Positions 34,993 to 45,946 of a stretch of 64,000 nt of DNA are shown here, piece by piece. The notes under the pieces are model-generated. The model was not told where the DNA came from. It saw only the letters and a list, made by a program, of their open reading frames with translations, and did not search any database. This DNA comes from Euptelea pleiosperma (Eukaryota; Streptophyta; Magnoliopsida; Ranunculales; Eupteleaceae). The stretch covers positions 11,781,248 through 11,845,247 of the forward strand of contig CM068551.1 of the NCBI GenBank assembly GCA_035048495.1, given 5' to 3'. Position numbers and translations under genes: made by a program. Within the stretch, counting starts at the first letter, position 1; each line of letters opens with the position of its first letter.

Positions 34993-36540
34993 TGAAATAA
35001 CAAATCGATCAATTATCTTTAATCCAATATACCTAGAAGGGGGGTGATTAGGTCTTTAAAATTAATTATACCTACACAGTTTTACTGGTCTATGGTAGGG
35101 GAACAAAATCGCATGCCTTAGTTGTTTGATAAAATTTTATCACAACCGACTTAAATCGAATATACCTCTCCGTGGTATATTTTCTTTTCGTCGTTTGGTA
35201 TAATCAAGATAGATAGCGAATACAAACAAACAATCACACAAGACAAGAGATTTTTACATAGAAACTTTAGCTAAGGAAAATCCACGGGATCACGTCCAAA
35301 TAGAAAGTATCACTAACTGAAAAGTTAAACGAAACAAAGGTTACCTACGCAACACCGTTGCAAATACAGCTTCCAACCTTAACCAAGGCCTACTACCGAT
35401 GCTTCCATGTCCTCTAAATCAATGTTACGAATCCACACGTGCCCTTCCAACCAAGAAGCCTTGTCTGCTTGTTTAGTTTGGTACACCCCAAACCTACCTT
35501 CAATCCGCTGCCCCGATCTTAATTCTCAATACTCCAGCCTTTACCGAAGGTGAAGGATTCAGTACACCCTGAACCCTAGATTGCTCAAAGGTGTTAGCAC
35601 TTGGCTTTGATCAAGAAGAGGAACAAGCTCACAAGCTGTGAATGAGAAACACGGTTATTACTCTTCGAATGGACACTCTAATAAATAAACCTTTTCTTTT
35701 CTCTCTTGAAGGATTGAGTCACTTTGTGTCTCTATGTGTGTTTAGAGAAGGTATAGAAGGGTTATATTTATAGAATTCATGACCCTCAGTAGTGTAGAAC
35801 GTGGGAGAATGGAACTAAGAAATTCGAATCTGAGAAAGACTGAGATCGTGCTAAGTCCAATCGATTTGGCAATGTCCAATCGATTGGCCTTAATAAAGTT
35901 TCTATTCCGTAGACTCCAATCGATTTCATAGAGGTCTCCAATCGATTTCACAGAGGTCTCCAATCGATTGGGCTATGATCATGTTCTGTCTCACAAACTC
36001 CAATCGATTTTACAAGTGTTTTCAAGCGATTGGGCTTTGATCATGTTCTACTTCGTATCCTCCAATCGTTTCATAGAGTCTCCAATCGATTGGGCATTTA
36101 ATCAAGTTCTGCCTCGTAGCTTCCAATCGATTTCATAGAGACCTCCAACCGATTAGGCTATGTCTAATCGATTGGACAAGTTCCAATCGATCAGACTCTC
36201 TCATTAGTCAAAATATTTGACTCAGTCTCGGGTCTGTCCTATGACTAGGTTTGACCATTATATTATATTCATTTTAAACCTATTCCTATGGCCACTGAGT
36301 CACTTACCTTCCTAAGCGAGCGTACACAGATCTATAACCGACAAAAGGGCAATTACTCAGATGACTCCTGTCATCAACCATCTGATTCTTGCTGTCTCTG
36401 TCTTCTAGTCTTCACGTAGTCGGCGAAGAATGCGTACCACGACATCTTCACACTACACTAGTGCTCGTAGGAACGGTTACAAGAATGTTTTTATGTTAAA
36501 CAGAATCTTTGCCAAATTGAATATGAAAATATTCCTTACA
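34993..36540 (-). repeat. 5' LTR of copy A
   Basis: 1548 bp, from TGTAAGGAATA to GTTATTTCA on the - strand. It has a TATA-like box at 35765-35772 and a CCAAT-palindrome array at about 35855-36190, upstream in the sense of transcription. Confidence 0.9.
35765..35772 (-). promoter_or_regulatory. LTR TATA-like box
   Basis: TATAAATA on the - strand, conserved in place in all three LTRs of the family. Confidence 0.65.
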
Positions 36541-36545
36541 TAAAA
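36541..36545. repeat. Right TSD of copy A (TAAAA)
   Basis: Partner of 4269-4273. Confidence 0.8.
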
Positions 36546-37870
36546 GATAACTCGGGACGTCTCAGGCTTCAATTGCTACAGTATTCCCTTCCATTCATAG
36601 CCTACTAGAATTACAACATATGAAATCACTACATCATTTGAGAAGAGCATTCATACAGTGAAGCATGAATTCAAGGGTGTATTTTATAAGAATCTAAGGG
36701 GTTTCATCTCTATAGCTGCACATTATCTTATTCTTGAAGAGAAGAAACGTACTGAAGCGTTTGGTATAGATAGAACTGCATGTGGATGTGTCATTCATCA
36801 GACGCATGGTCTTCCTTGTGGGTGTGAGCTTACAGGTTACATACGTGAGGACAGTTGTATCCCCCTATCATCTATTCATCCACACTAGAAGAAACTATCC
36901 AATGTGCCAATTTGTACAACAAAACTTGCAGAGCACAACTGTTTCCTTGATGTACTCATGTTCATAAAACATTTTGATGACCAAAGTGACGATGTTAAAT
37001 TAAGCCTGAAAAGAAAGTTGAGGGAGATGTTTAAGCCAGAGATCACTTCATTAGATGAACCAGAAGTGAAGAAGAGCAACAGAGGCAGGCCTCGAGTGGC
37101 ATCAAATAAAAAATGAGAAAAGATGTCATCGACAAAAAGAGAACCGTCCAAATTTGAGTTTGTGCTTGCTGATGAGAAACTATCACAGAATGTACCACCT
37201 CTAAAGAAAGCAAAGGCTCAGAAATAGATGGTGTATAGTACCAGGAAAGGTACACCCGTCAAGTATCTGCATTTTTTTCCAAAAGGGATCAGACCATACA
37301 TCTTGGATGTCAAAGATGTATACGGTGATGGTAATTGTGGCTACAGAGTCGTTGCAAGTCTGTTGGACATGGATGAGAACATTGGTTGGAAACAAGTCAG
37401 ACATGAACTTGCAGATGAGTTGGTATTCCATCGCTCTAACTATGCTTGATTATTTGGCGATGATAACCATGTTGCTAAGCTGCTGAAAGCATTGGCGTTC
37501 TATGAAGATGGCATGGCAACTGAATATACTTGGTTGACTGCCGAAAATGGGGCATCTTATAGCCTCTCTCTACAACTGTATTTTTGTTTAGCTTTCATTG
37601 TACCAATGTCTCACATTTGCCCCTCTATTCATAGCACCATCAGCGGGTCATCAAATATTTGCCATGGGGTTCGTGAATCAAAACCATTGGGTAAAGATTA
37701 TTTTGGATCCTAGAAGTCCGATACTGCGAACAAGTGATATGTGGAAAAGGTATCGTCACCAAGTAGCTCAAGGCTGGGACACCCCATACCTTGAACGAAT
37801 GGATCAGTTTAGAAGCCTAGTTGAGCCTAGAGTTATCTTCCGGGAGGGCCCATTTGATATCTCTAGTGAC
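36546..37870 (+). pseudogene. MULE transposase, C-terminal part with SWIM and OTU domains
   Basis: Continues the gene cut at 4268. It begins LGTSQASIATVFPSIHSLLE after a stop. The SWIM-type zinc finger (36781-36831) reads CGCVIHQTHGLPCGC, with Cys in place of the last His. A basic linker (EVKKSNRGRPRV) follows, then an OTU cysteine-protease domain from about 37270. That domain has GDGNCGYRVVA with Asp at 37327-37329 and Cys at 37336-37338, and a His in QNHWVKIILDP at 37685-37687. Frames shift near 36605, 37115 and 37590, and a stop lies at 37447. OTU enzymes cleave ubiquitin or related chains; here the three core residues survive although the gene is broken. The role of an OTU domain in a transposase is unknown to me. 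Confidence 0.85.
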
Positions 37871-38935
37871 TAGTTTTCTTCTTTTGTTTTATAAGCGTGC
37901 GAGCTGACTTTTTTGAGGCCTGTGTGCCTAGGTTGTACATGAAAGTATACACTGTAAATGTAAACCATTGTAAATGTCAATACAATACAATACAACTTTT
38001 GATGTCGGTATATTGGGAAAACACAACTCTCCATTTTAAATCTGAATAATTTTACTTACTACATGAATCAGAAAAGTCCTGCAAACTTTTTTTCCAAAAC
38101 GGTACTGAACCACCGATCTAAGCATCACACAATCGGTAGTCCACTACTAATATCCAACCTACTTATATTGGCACACCCCGTCGTTTGACGAAAATAAGTG
38201 TTCTGATTAGATAACGATATCACGGTACCGATACATGTTAGTTTCAATCGGTAGCCCATTACCGATATCTATTAAGTATATCGATAGCGTCATATCGATA
38301 TACAAAACCAAAATCAACAGACAACCACCGATTAGAACCACGCATAATTGGTATTGTGATACCGTTATATGGTCAGCAAAGATATTTTCCATCTTTTTCC
38401 AAATCGACGTGACCCACCGATACTATATATCTCATATCGGTAGCGCGACACCGATATTAGTTATTTCATATCGATAACCAGATATCATTATCATGCGAAA
38501 AGATGTTTTCATCTTTTTCTAGATCGATATGAGCCACCGATATACATATTGTTTTATCGGTAGTGAGCCACCGATTGTATTTCAGTTTATATTGGTACTG
38601 TGATACCGTTTGGGGTCCAGTACTCATGTTTTTTTCAAATTTTTTGTATCGGTAGTGACCACCGATATACATTTATCTAAAATGGTAGTGGCCACCGATA
38701 TGCCTTTATCTAAAATGGTAGCTCTCTACCGATATCAGCAGCAATGAGATCGGTAAGACCAAATGTTCTTGAGTAAAATTAATTTTTTTCCAAACTTTGA
38801 TGCTCCCCTTCGAAAATGTAATACATGGAAGATAAATCAATGGCCTGATTTGCGCAATACGTACATTATCTAGACAATTGGTCTAGATATATATCATAAA
38901 TAAATTTAGTTGTTTAATACATAAATGTCTCCAAT
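37871..38935. repeat. Convergent intergenic region with ACCGAT/ATCGGT repeats
   Basis: Lies between the 3' ends of the two MULE genes. From about 38095 to 38770 it holds some 20 copies of ACCGAT or ATCGGT, mostly as paired inverted phrases such as ATCGGTAGTG and CCACCGATAT spaced 30-60 bp. It looks like the sub-terminal repeats of a small DNA transposon, but I could not fix ends or a TSD. Confidence 0.65.
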
Positions 38936-41118
38936 TTAAAAATACAACAAAATAAGGTCATCTTCTTCTCCTCGACGATGATTCTCCCTCTCTCCCTTTT
39001 CCTTTCTCGTGCTTGATCCCTGGCCCACATTACTGTTAAGGATGTTGTATATCTGCTTGTTTCTTTCAATTAAGGCATCAATATCATCTAAACGAAATGA
39101 GTCTTCGAGGAGACTCATTGTTCGATCCTTCTGTGCAATCTAGGTACAAACATATGCAATTGTTAATTTAATATTGACTACTTCTGTACAGTGAACATCA
39201 GTTTGAATATGATGCTTACCTAGGAATCATATGATCCAACGGTAGTTGGATCTGTCGGAGCCGTTTGTGCCATTTGCGCTCTTGGATCATACCCAGTTCT
39301 ATTGTCAGGGTTCTGCACTTGAATGTGTGAAATCCTACGGAACCATACAAGGTAACCATTTGTACAATCCGATGTATTCACAACTGGTTGTCCACGTGCC
39401 CTCATGGATAATACATGGTTGTACCACTAATCCCATAAATGATTTAGCACAGCATAAACAATCTTATATTATTTACTTTTCGCTCCTCGCACGGCTTCTA
39501 TCGACTCTAGTGGAGGGGGAGGGATACTCTGAATGTATCCAAATTACCGTAGAACCCAGGCAGGATGATATGGTTCTACAATATGAAAGCACCTCAGGGG
39601 ACCAGTGAAGAAGGCAATATCAAGAAATGGATATGCATCCCTCGTCTCTTTATATGGGTCCCACGTGACCTGTAATAAATATAAATTAATCGATTGTTCA
39701 TATGTAATAAATATAAAGTAGACATGTGTAAGTTATTACCTCATGTGGTTGGGTGAAGTCAATTGCCTCCCGCAACACTCTCAAATTGGCCTTTGGATCT
39801 CCACCTGAAGGTGTTGGAAGCCATCGTTTGGCTCGTGGATCGCCAATTTTGAACTTTAAATCTGGCGTTGGTCTTGTAAATGAAAAGTGTCCATAGACCC
39901 ATGCCTATAGCACATCAAACATAATAAATAGTAGCTCAAAGTATTAAATATAAACTGGTGTTTTGAAAAATATACCTCTACTAGTGTCAAATAACCAACA
40001 ATCTGCTTCACTCCTGACCTAGACGCTAATCCCAACTGTCGGTATAGATATGCCAGAGCACCCGCCCTCCAAGTGTATGAATTTACTTCTCTAATGTCCC
40101 GCAAGAATTGAAGATACATAATAGGTACCCTTGTTCCCGTCTTGTCAGAAAAATTGTACACCCCAACAAATACAAAATATATCCCCTCACAGCAAACTCG
40201 CACTCCTCATCTAAAGGATTCCAACCAATGTTTTCGAAGGTAAGCCTCAGCCACTCCATTCTTACCATGTTGCCCTTATTCAAAACTAGCTCAGCAATGG
40301 CAACATGTTGCTCGACCCCCAACGTCTCTACAAGCAAGTAAACGGCTTGTTGGGGTGACAACATATCCAACTCTATCATTGATCGACCTTCAGTTTGGAT
40401 GCCTATAATCTAGTACATATCATCAAAGGTGATCGTCATCTCACCAAATAGGAGATGGAATGTATTTGTCTCAGGGTGCCACCTCTCAATAAACCCTGAA
40501 ATAAGTACTCGATTGTTTGTTCTATACGCATACCTTGCCAAATTAAACAACCATGTACACCTTAACAGAATCTTGAAATGTCGTGGCATAGTGGACTAAT
40601 CCTAGTCTCTGATTTTTGTGGTATGTTGTGTGCATCTAAGTATTGGCCGTTCCTGCGTATTAGTAACATATATTAGTGACATATATTATCAACATATATT
40701 ACAAACAACGGGTCAAATATGACATGTTTTTTCCCTTATGTTCCCAAATAGAGTGAGAAACATGCGTCTTGAAACTTTTTAAAATTACAGGGTTAGATGG
40801 ACCTCCGAGGAACCCACCACGTGACATTACAGCATACTACGGGTGTACTCGATAGTATTGTTCTTCCGTATGCACTTTTTCTTCTGCTGAGGCTTCTTCT
40901 TCTGCCGAGGCTTCTGATACATCTTCTTCTACAACTTGTTCATTTTCTTGAATTGGACGAAATAGTTTTTCCATTATTTGTTGTTGTATTTTTGAGTATT
41001 CTGTGTGACGTCTCCTTTCAGACGCCGTGGGTGGAATCTGGGGAGGTGATGGCGGAGGAGGATTTGACGTACTTGGAGTGTTACTCTTTCCTATCACCTT
41101 ACGAATTGCTCGACGCAT
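38936..41118 (-). pseudogene. Plant mobile domain (PMD / MAIN-like) gene, MULE gene 2
   Basis: From the 5' side: exon at 41118-40837 (basic start MRRAIRKVIGK, Pro- and Glu-rich). After an acceptor near 40653 the PMD core follows: GFIERWHPETNTFHLLFGEM, TITFDDM, LNKGNMVRMEWL, then (one frame over, near 40165) DKTGTRVPIMYLQFLRDI, RAGALAYLYRQLGLASRS and VKQIVGYLTL. A further exon (about 39905-39740) has RAKRWLPTPSGGDPKANL, and a last exon (about 39672-39225) has TWDPYKETRDAYPF, FIGRLN-like EPYHPAWVLRQFGYIQ and DCTNGYLVWFRRISH. A tail ends at 38936. Stops near 40607 and 40412 break it. PMD proteins occur both as plant genes (MAIN, MAIL1) and inside transposons; their molecular activity is not settled. 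Confidence 0.82.
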
Positions 41119-41669
41119 TGCTATCGAAACAAATCAATCAATACCATTCAAAAATTTTAAATAAACAACTTAAGATGTAACATCACAGGTATATTTTGAA
41201 ATGTAAGATTCATTGCGTGCAAATTCTCTAAGACATTTTATCAAACAGTTTATACTCACAATAAACATTTAACAAGTAATATAGGTTATTTGCTGCATTA
41301 AAGATAAAAATATATAAGAACAATCTAATGACTTACCTTGAATTTATGTCTTACCTTAGATTTGGTGGCGAAAAATAATCTTTTTCTTGTAAAAATAAAA
41401 ATAAATCCTCAAGTGGAACAAGAATGATGGATTTCGGTGGATCAAAACCAAAAAATTTGCTTGAGTGGAACAAGATGATCAATCACCTTCAATAGAGTCT
41501 TCAATGGAAGGAGGATGATTGTTACGGTTTCTCTTTTCTCCTCTACGGTTTCTCTTTTCTCTTCTATGGTTTTTCTTTCAATCGACCTTTTGTTTAGGTG
41601 GGTGTGACTATGAAGTGGGTGCATATAAGTTAGATGCAACTTATGGTATGTGTAGATAAGTTGTAGGTA
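41119..41669. other. MULE right flank, promoter side of the PMD gene
   Basis: AT-rich, no gene. It should hold the PMD promoter. A tandem pair of TTTCTCTTTTCTCCTCTACGG-like phrases lies at about 41525-41570. Confidence 0.45.
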
Positions 41670-41705
41670 TTACTACAAAAAAGGTGTGTGCAATTAACAC
41701 CACCC
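41670..41705 (-). repeat. MULE right terminal inverted repeat
   Basis: Complement begins GGGTGGTGTTAATTGC; 32 of 36 match the left end. Confidence 0.85.
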
Positions 41706-41713
41706 CTCTGATA
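41706..41713. repeat. Right TSD of the MULE (CTCTGATA)
   Basis: Identical to 2054-2061. Confidence 0.85.
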
Positions 41714-42151
41714 AATGGCCTATATTGACCGCATTTGAACTATTCAAGATTAAACTGAGTAGTTAAGTCTAAAATCCTAGGTTTGATATTTGTTAGTGCC
41801 AATCACATTGAAACTCATTACGCATTGCATTTTTAACTTAACTTTTCATAAATTTTAGCATACTTCATATTTGAATTCTTATTCGAATTGATCTGATTTG
41901 AGTTCTGTGAGTTGTAAATCTTTTCAAAGATGATTTAATTTTTAAAATTCATTTGAAAAATATTTATAATTGGTTAGATGGTTTCACCGAAATTTAAATC
42001 GACTCTACGCTATTCTTATCTTTTAGTCTTTATATTTGTTCTCATGTTATACTGATGCTCCTATTTTTCATGATGATACCATTGCATGCTTATTATCTAC
42101 TTATATTTCTGTATCTTTGTCATTTTGTGACAAAAATGGGGAAAGAAAATC

Positions 42152-43177
42152 TGTGGGGGGAAAAATTATGTTCTTTTACCCGCACGATCCCTGAGGATAC
42201 GGATTGGTGATTGGTAGACGATCCTCCCGGCGTGACTGGTTCTGCCTCCGAGAATCCCGTCAGGTCTGCCGGCTTGCTATTTTTCTTCGATTCTTTTTCC
42301 CTTTGCAAACGCCTTCGCGTCTTCGGTTGCCGTGGTACCTGCAAATCACACTCCAATGCTCAAGTCAAGATGGATCAGAATACTTTAGGTCTGGTTCCTA
42401 ATACCTGTCTTGTTTGGTCTCTCTCACGCTGATTTTTCTGATCCTTTTTCCACTCGATCTTACTTCCTCTTTATAGGGTCCCCAACAAGGAGCACGTCAT
42501 TTGTTGGGGAGCCTACAACCGTCGTTTCTTGATAACGGTTTTCCGTTATGCTTCTTGATCTGAGCGGAATGCTTCGTCTGAGCGTTCTGACACTTGCTAT
42601 TGTCGGCTTCGGATGACCAGCCTTTATTTGGCTGGTCGACGCTTGCTCGCTCCGATGTGAAGCATTTTTAAATCGGACGGTGCTGTTAAGTGTTCAGATA
42701 AGGTAAAATATCGATACTCTTGTTCCGACTAGCCCAATTCATTAGTCGGACAATGACGGCAGTTAATCGGGCAAAGACGGTCGGCCCCTGCTGTTTGCAA
42801 CGCAGCTTATCAATCAGTCGGACGGCATCAACGGTTATTCTGATTTAGACAAATAGCTGCCTTGTCCTGACTAGCCTTATGCTTTAGTCGGACAGTGTCG
42901 ACAGTTGTTCCGATTAGGATGGACAACTGCCCTGTTCCGACTAGCCTAACGCTTTGGTCACGCTGTGTCGGCTGCTATTTTGCTTAGGTGCTCTTAGGGC
43001 TCTGCCCCGGCATACCTTGTATATAGTGGGATGGTGTCGGCAAGGAGGTATGTATGTCGAAATTAGGGCCGAGATGGTCCGCGACATACGGAAGTCCACG
43101 TGCTTCTATTCGGCAAATGTGCATATTTAAGTGACACGTGGCATTGTCGTAGCGTCTTGGAAAATAAGGTTCCCACA
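42152..43177 (+). mobile_element. Solo LTR, 1026 bp
   Basis: Termini TGTGGGGGGAAAA and GGTTCCCACA, flanked by AAATC on both sides (42147-42151, 43178-43182). Its removal restores continuity with copy A. The body is GC-richer than its surroundings and has repeated CCGACTAGCC and AGTCGGAC phrases. No coding sequence; family not recognised. Confidence 0.85.
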
Positions 43178-43353
43178 AAATCATAGAGGTAAAAATAAGT
43201 ATATGCATGAGATAGGGGGAGAGAATTTAAGGGAAAAAACAAAATTTACATTATTTTTTCATATTCTCTACTTGTGATGTGCATAATTAATTCACTGCAT
43301 TTTATTGATTTATTGATTGCTGATGATATTACATGGTATGTGTTATTGGTAGA

Positions 43354-44788
43354 TGAAAGTAGGTTTTTTTCCGCGTCGTTGGTTACGGAAACCCTAACTT
43401 CAACAAGATTTATAATTTTATCCGATTTTATCCTGATTATCCTGCAAAATTGACAGATTTGTATAGGGATTCGTGTCGGATGTCGATCCGCACTCGGGGT
43501 TAGTTGGCGCGACTCATGAACATGAAATAACGGATTTATCTCAGAAATTGTGGTGGGGTGAGAATGGTGAAGCGATATAAAACATGCTTAGTGATTTGTA
43601 GAGAGAGAAATTGCCACAAACAACCAAAAACACAAAAGTAAACTAACAAATGCAAAAATAACAATTTTATTCATCCTCAATGAGTTTTACAAAATCAAAT
43701 TAAATTCAAAAATAATCTAGAAAGCCTTAAACAGATTTAATCTAGAGAGAGAAAGATAGGTCGTAGAGAGAGAAAAGAATTAGAGAGAGAGAAGCAATAC
43801 CTTGGACTTTCCAAAGATCGGGTGCACAGTCAAGCCATAGGGCAGCAAGGAGGAAGGGCGCACCAGGTTTGTACCCCTCCCTTCCTCTTCTTCTTCTCTT
43901 CTATCCTCCTCTTTTTCCCTTTTTTTTTTTTTCTTTTCTGTCCGTTTTCTTTTGGTACTGAAAACGGCTAGAATCGTGGGAGGGATTAGGAGAGAAGATG
44001 TGGGAAAGAGAGAAAGAGAGGGACGTGCAGGTGGTAATGGCAGTGGGGTTACTGCTGCAATAAGGCAGCAGGCGTTAATGGAGGCTGGAGAGGAGTTGCT
44101 GGTGGCGCTGTGATGGTGCTCTGCGACATTGCAGGCGGTCCAACAGGTGGAGGTGGCACGGAACGAGTTGCAGATTGCAACGAGTGAGTTGCAGGTCCTC
44201 CCAAATGTGATGCCTGGAGATTTCAGAGGTGGTGGAGGCGGTCTATGGTGGCAGCGGTGGAGAAAATAAAACCAGTCCGGCGATCAAGTTCGCCGGAGTT
44301 GCAGGTTTCGACCGGCGTTGATGGTGGCGAGGCTGGCGTGGAGGATAAGCGGACCTGCAACTCATAGTTGCAGGTCTTGGTTGCAGGCGGAGATGCTATG
44401 GCGGATTGGTGGTTGCAGGCATTGGATGTGGAATGGCGGAGCCACCTGCACGTGGATCAGCAATGTGAAGGACGGACGGGTTGCTGGCGGGCGGAGCAGC
44501 AGGTAGAGGAGCAAGGACAGAAAGGAGAGAAGGAAAAAATGGAGAACAATGAGGAGGCAGCCGGAGTTGCTGCCTGCAACTCCGGCGAGAAAAAAAACAA
44601 TGAAGAAGATGAAGAAGAAGGTGAAGAAGAAGAGGGAAAAATCGCCAAAAATCGAGGGGACGAAGGGGGCAACGAGTTGGGGGAGAGAATGGAGCAATAA
44701 GGAAGGGGATTAGGGTTCGAACGAACCCCTCTCCTTCTCCTTTTAAAGCTCCCTGGAAATAGGGTATTTTTAAAATAAAAAAAATATT

Positions 44789-44822
<34 letters not shown>

Positions 44823-45775
44823 TAAAAATCTACTTTTCTATGGGGAATCTCCCCAATTAGTGGACCCCCCATATTTTTTGAAATTTAATTAAAATTCTTT
44901 GGAAATTCACGGGGTCCACTAACTGGTCGGACAGCGGGTCGATGATGATGGGCCCGGCTACTGGCCCACATGGATTTGTGATGTCCATTGTCTCACAAGA
45001 TGATGTGACAGACGGTCTGATGGCGATCGGATGGATGGTGACTTGATTGGGACTCAGATTGGTAGATCGACGGATCTAGAGAGATCCAACGGTCCGATTG
45101 AAGATCCAACGGTCAGAAAGCTAAGGGAGATGAGATAGAGCCGATGGACAGGAGTTCTGGGGTTAGGTCAGTAGATTCGAGGACCGAGAGATGAAGAGAG
45201 AGAGAGAATAAGGAGAGATGAGAGAGAAAGTATCAGAAAATAGAGAGAAAAGCACTGGCGGAGGGTCTGGAACCCTGGTCTTCACTGTGACCATCCTCAC
45301 GCTTCTCCAGTAGAGTCGACTATCATTCTTTGCTGACTCATGTGGCTTTAAACGCTTTGGTCCGTCTCTTGGTCATTGGCTCTCCTACTCTCTTCGTTCT
45401 TTGGGCCGGCTTTTTGGTCCTCTTATTCAGCCCATATTTGGCCCATATCTTCTAGTCATAGCATGTGAGCTCTTTAAGCTTTGACAATGGGCTTTCCTGA
45501 TCGATGTGGGCTTGCAAGTCTCAAGAATTGTCCCATCGGGGTTTCCTGCGACAGAAGAAGCGCGTAATGAGACTCTATCAGAATGACTTCATGTCTAGAC
45601 TTTCGAAAATGTGTTTAATGCATGCAAATATACCATTTCGTCCAGAAAAGTGTGTTCTACGCAACAAAAGAGACTCTTACGTAGAAAAATAGATAAATAG
45701 AGTATTTTAACGTGGGAGAATGCAATAACGCTAAAAGGATAATTGCTTAAAATAAGCACTTTTGAGCGAATATCA
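43354..45775 (-). mobile_element. Solo Athila-type LTR, 2422 bp
   Basis: The - strand starts TGATATTCGCTCAAAAG and ends ACTTTCA. TSD GTAGA at 43349-43353 and 45776-45780. It belongs to the same group as 17267-20365, 26335-27952 and 53586-56185. It contains a T-run (44790-44819) and a GC-rich coding-like stretch (44040-44700) with GCCGGAGTTGCAG / CTGCAACTCCGG phrases; the open frames there are not judged genes. Confidence 0.87.
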
Positions 45776-45780
45776 GTAGA

Positions 45781-45946
45781 ATGTGTAGGAAGCAAATCAA
45801 AAGTTATTCTATTATCTGTTCGATTATTTCTGAGAGATTGTGAGATAGTGAGTGAATCATGTAAGAGGGTGGGATTGTAATTAATTTTTGTTTACCTTCT
45901 GTATGATTAAATATTTTTTTGTCACGAAATTGCCAAAGGGAGAGAT
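45781..45946 (+). other. End of copy B internal region with polypurine tract
   Basis: Matches copy A at 5946-6110 reversed. The polypurine tract AAAGGGAGAGA directly precedes the 3' LTR. Confidence 0.8.

Larger units (their letters stand above)
4274..36540 (-). mobile_element. gag-only LTR retrotransposon (copy A), inserted in the MULE transposase
   Basis: Read on the - strand: 5' LTR 36540-34993, tRNA-Met primer site 34990-34979, gag from about 34905, CACTA insertion (34640-9471), rest of gag to 7878, about 1.9 kb non-coding, degenerate polypurine tract at 5946, 3' LTR 5945-4275. Without the CACTA it is about 7.1 kb. No protease, integrase, RT or RNase H is visible. It belongs to the same family as copy B. 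I compare it with TR-GAG elements (terminal-repeat retrotransposons with only a GAG domain), a described class of non-autonomous plant elements. Confidence 0.88.
2062..41705 (+). mobile_element. Mutator-like element (MULE) with transposase-OTU and PMD genes
   Basis: The termini are short inverted repeats: 2062-2097 against the complement of 41670-41705, 32 of 36 matching, both starting GGGTGG. An 8-bp TSD flanks them. The element's own sequence is 2062-4273 plus 36541-41705, about 7.4 kb. Gene 1 (+) encodes a MULE transposase with SWIM and OTU domains; gene 2 (-) encodes a plant mobile domain protein; they converge across 37871-38935. The arrangement resembles mudrA/mudrB of MuDR, although gene 2 is not related to mudrB as far as I can see. 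Both genes are broken, so this copy cannot be autonomous now. Confidence 0.85.

Noticed and set aside
44318..44872. Open frames of 110-158 codons near a T-run
   Set aside because: Inside the solo Athila-type LTR; the same coding-like repeat segment, with a poly-Lys run from the T-tract.
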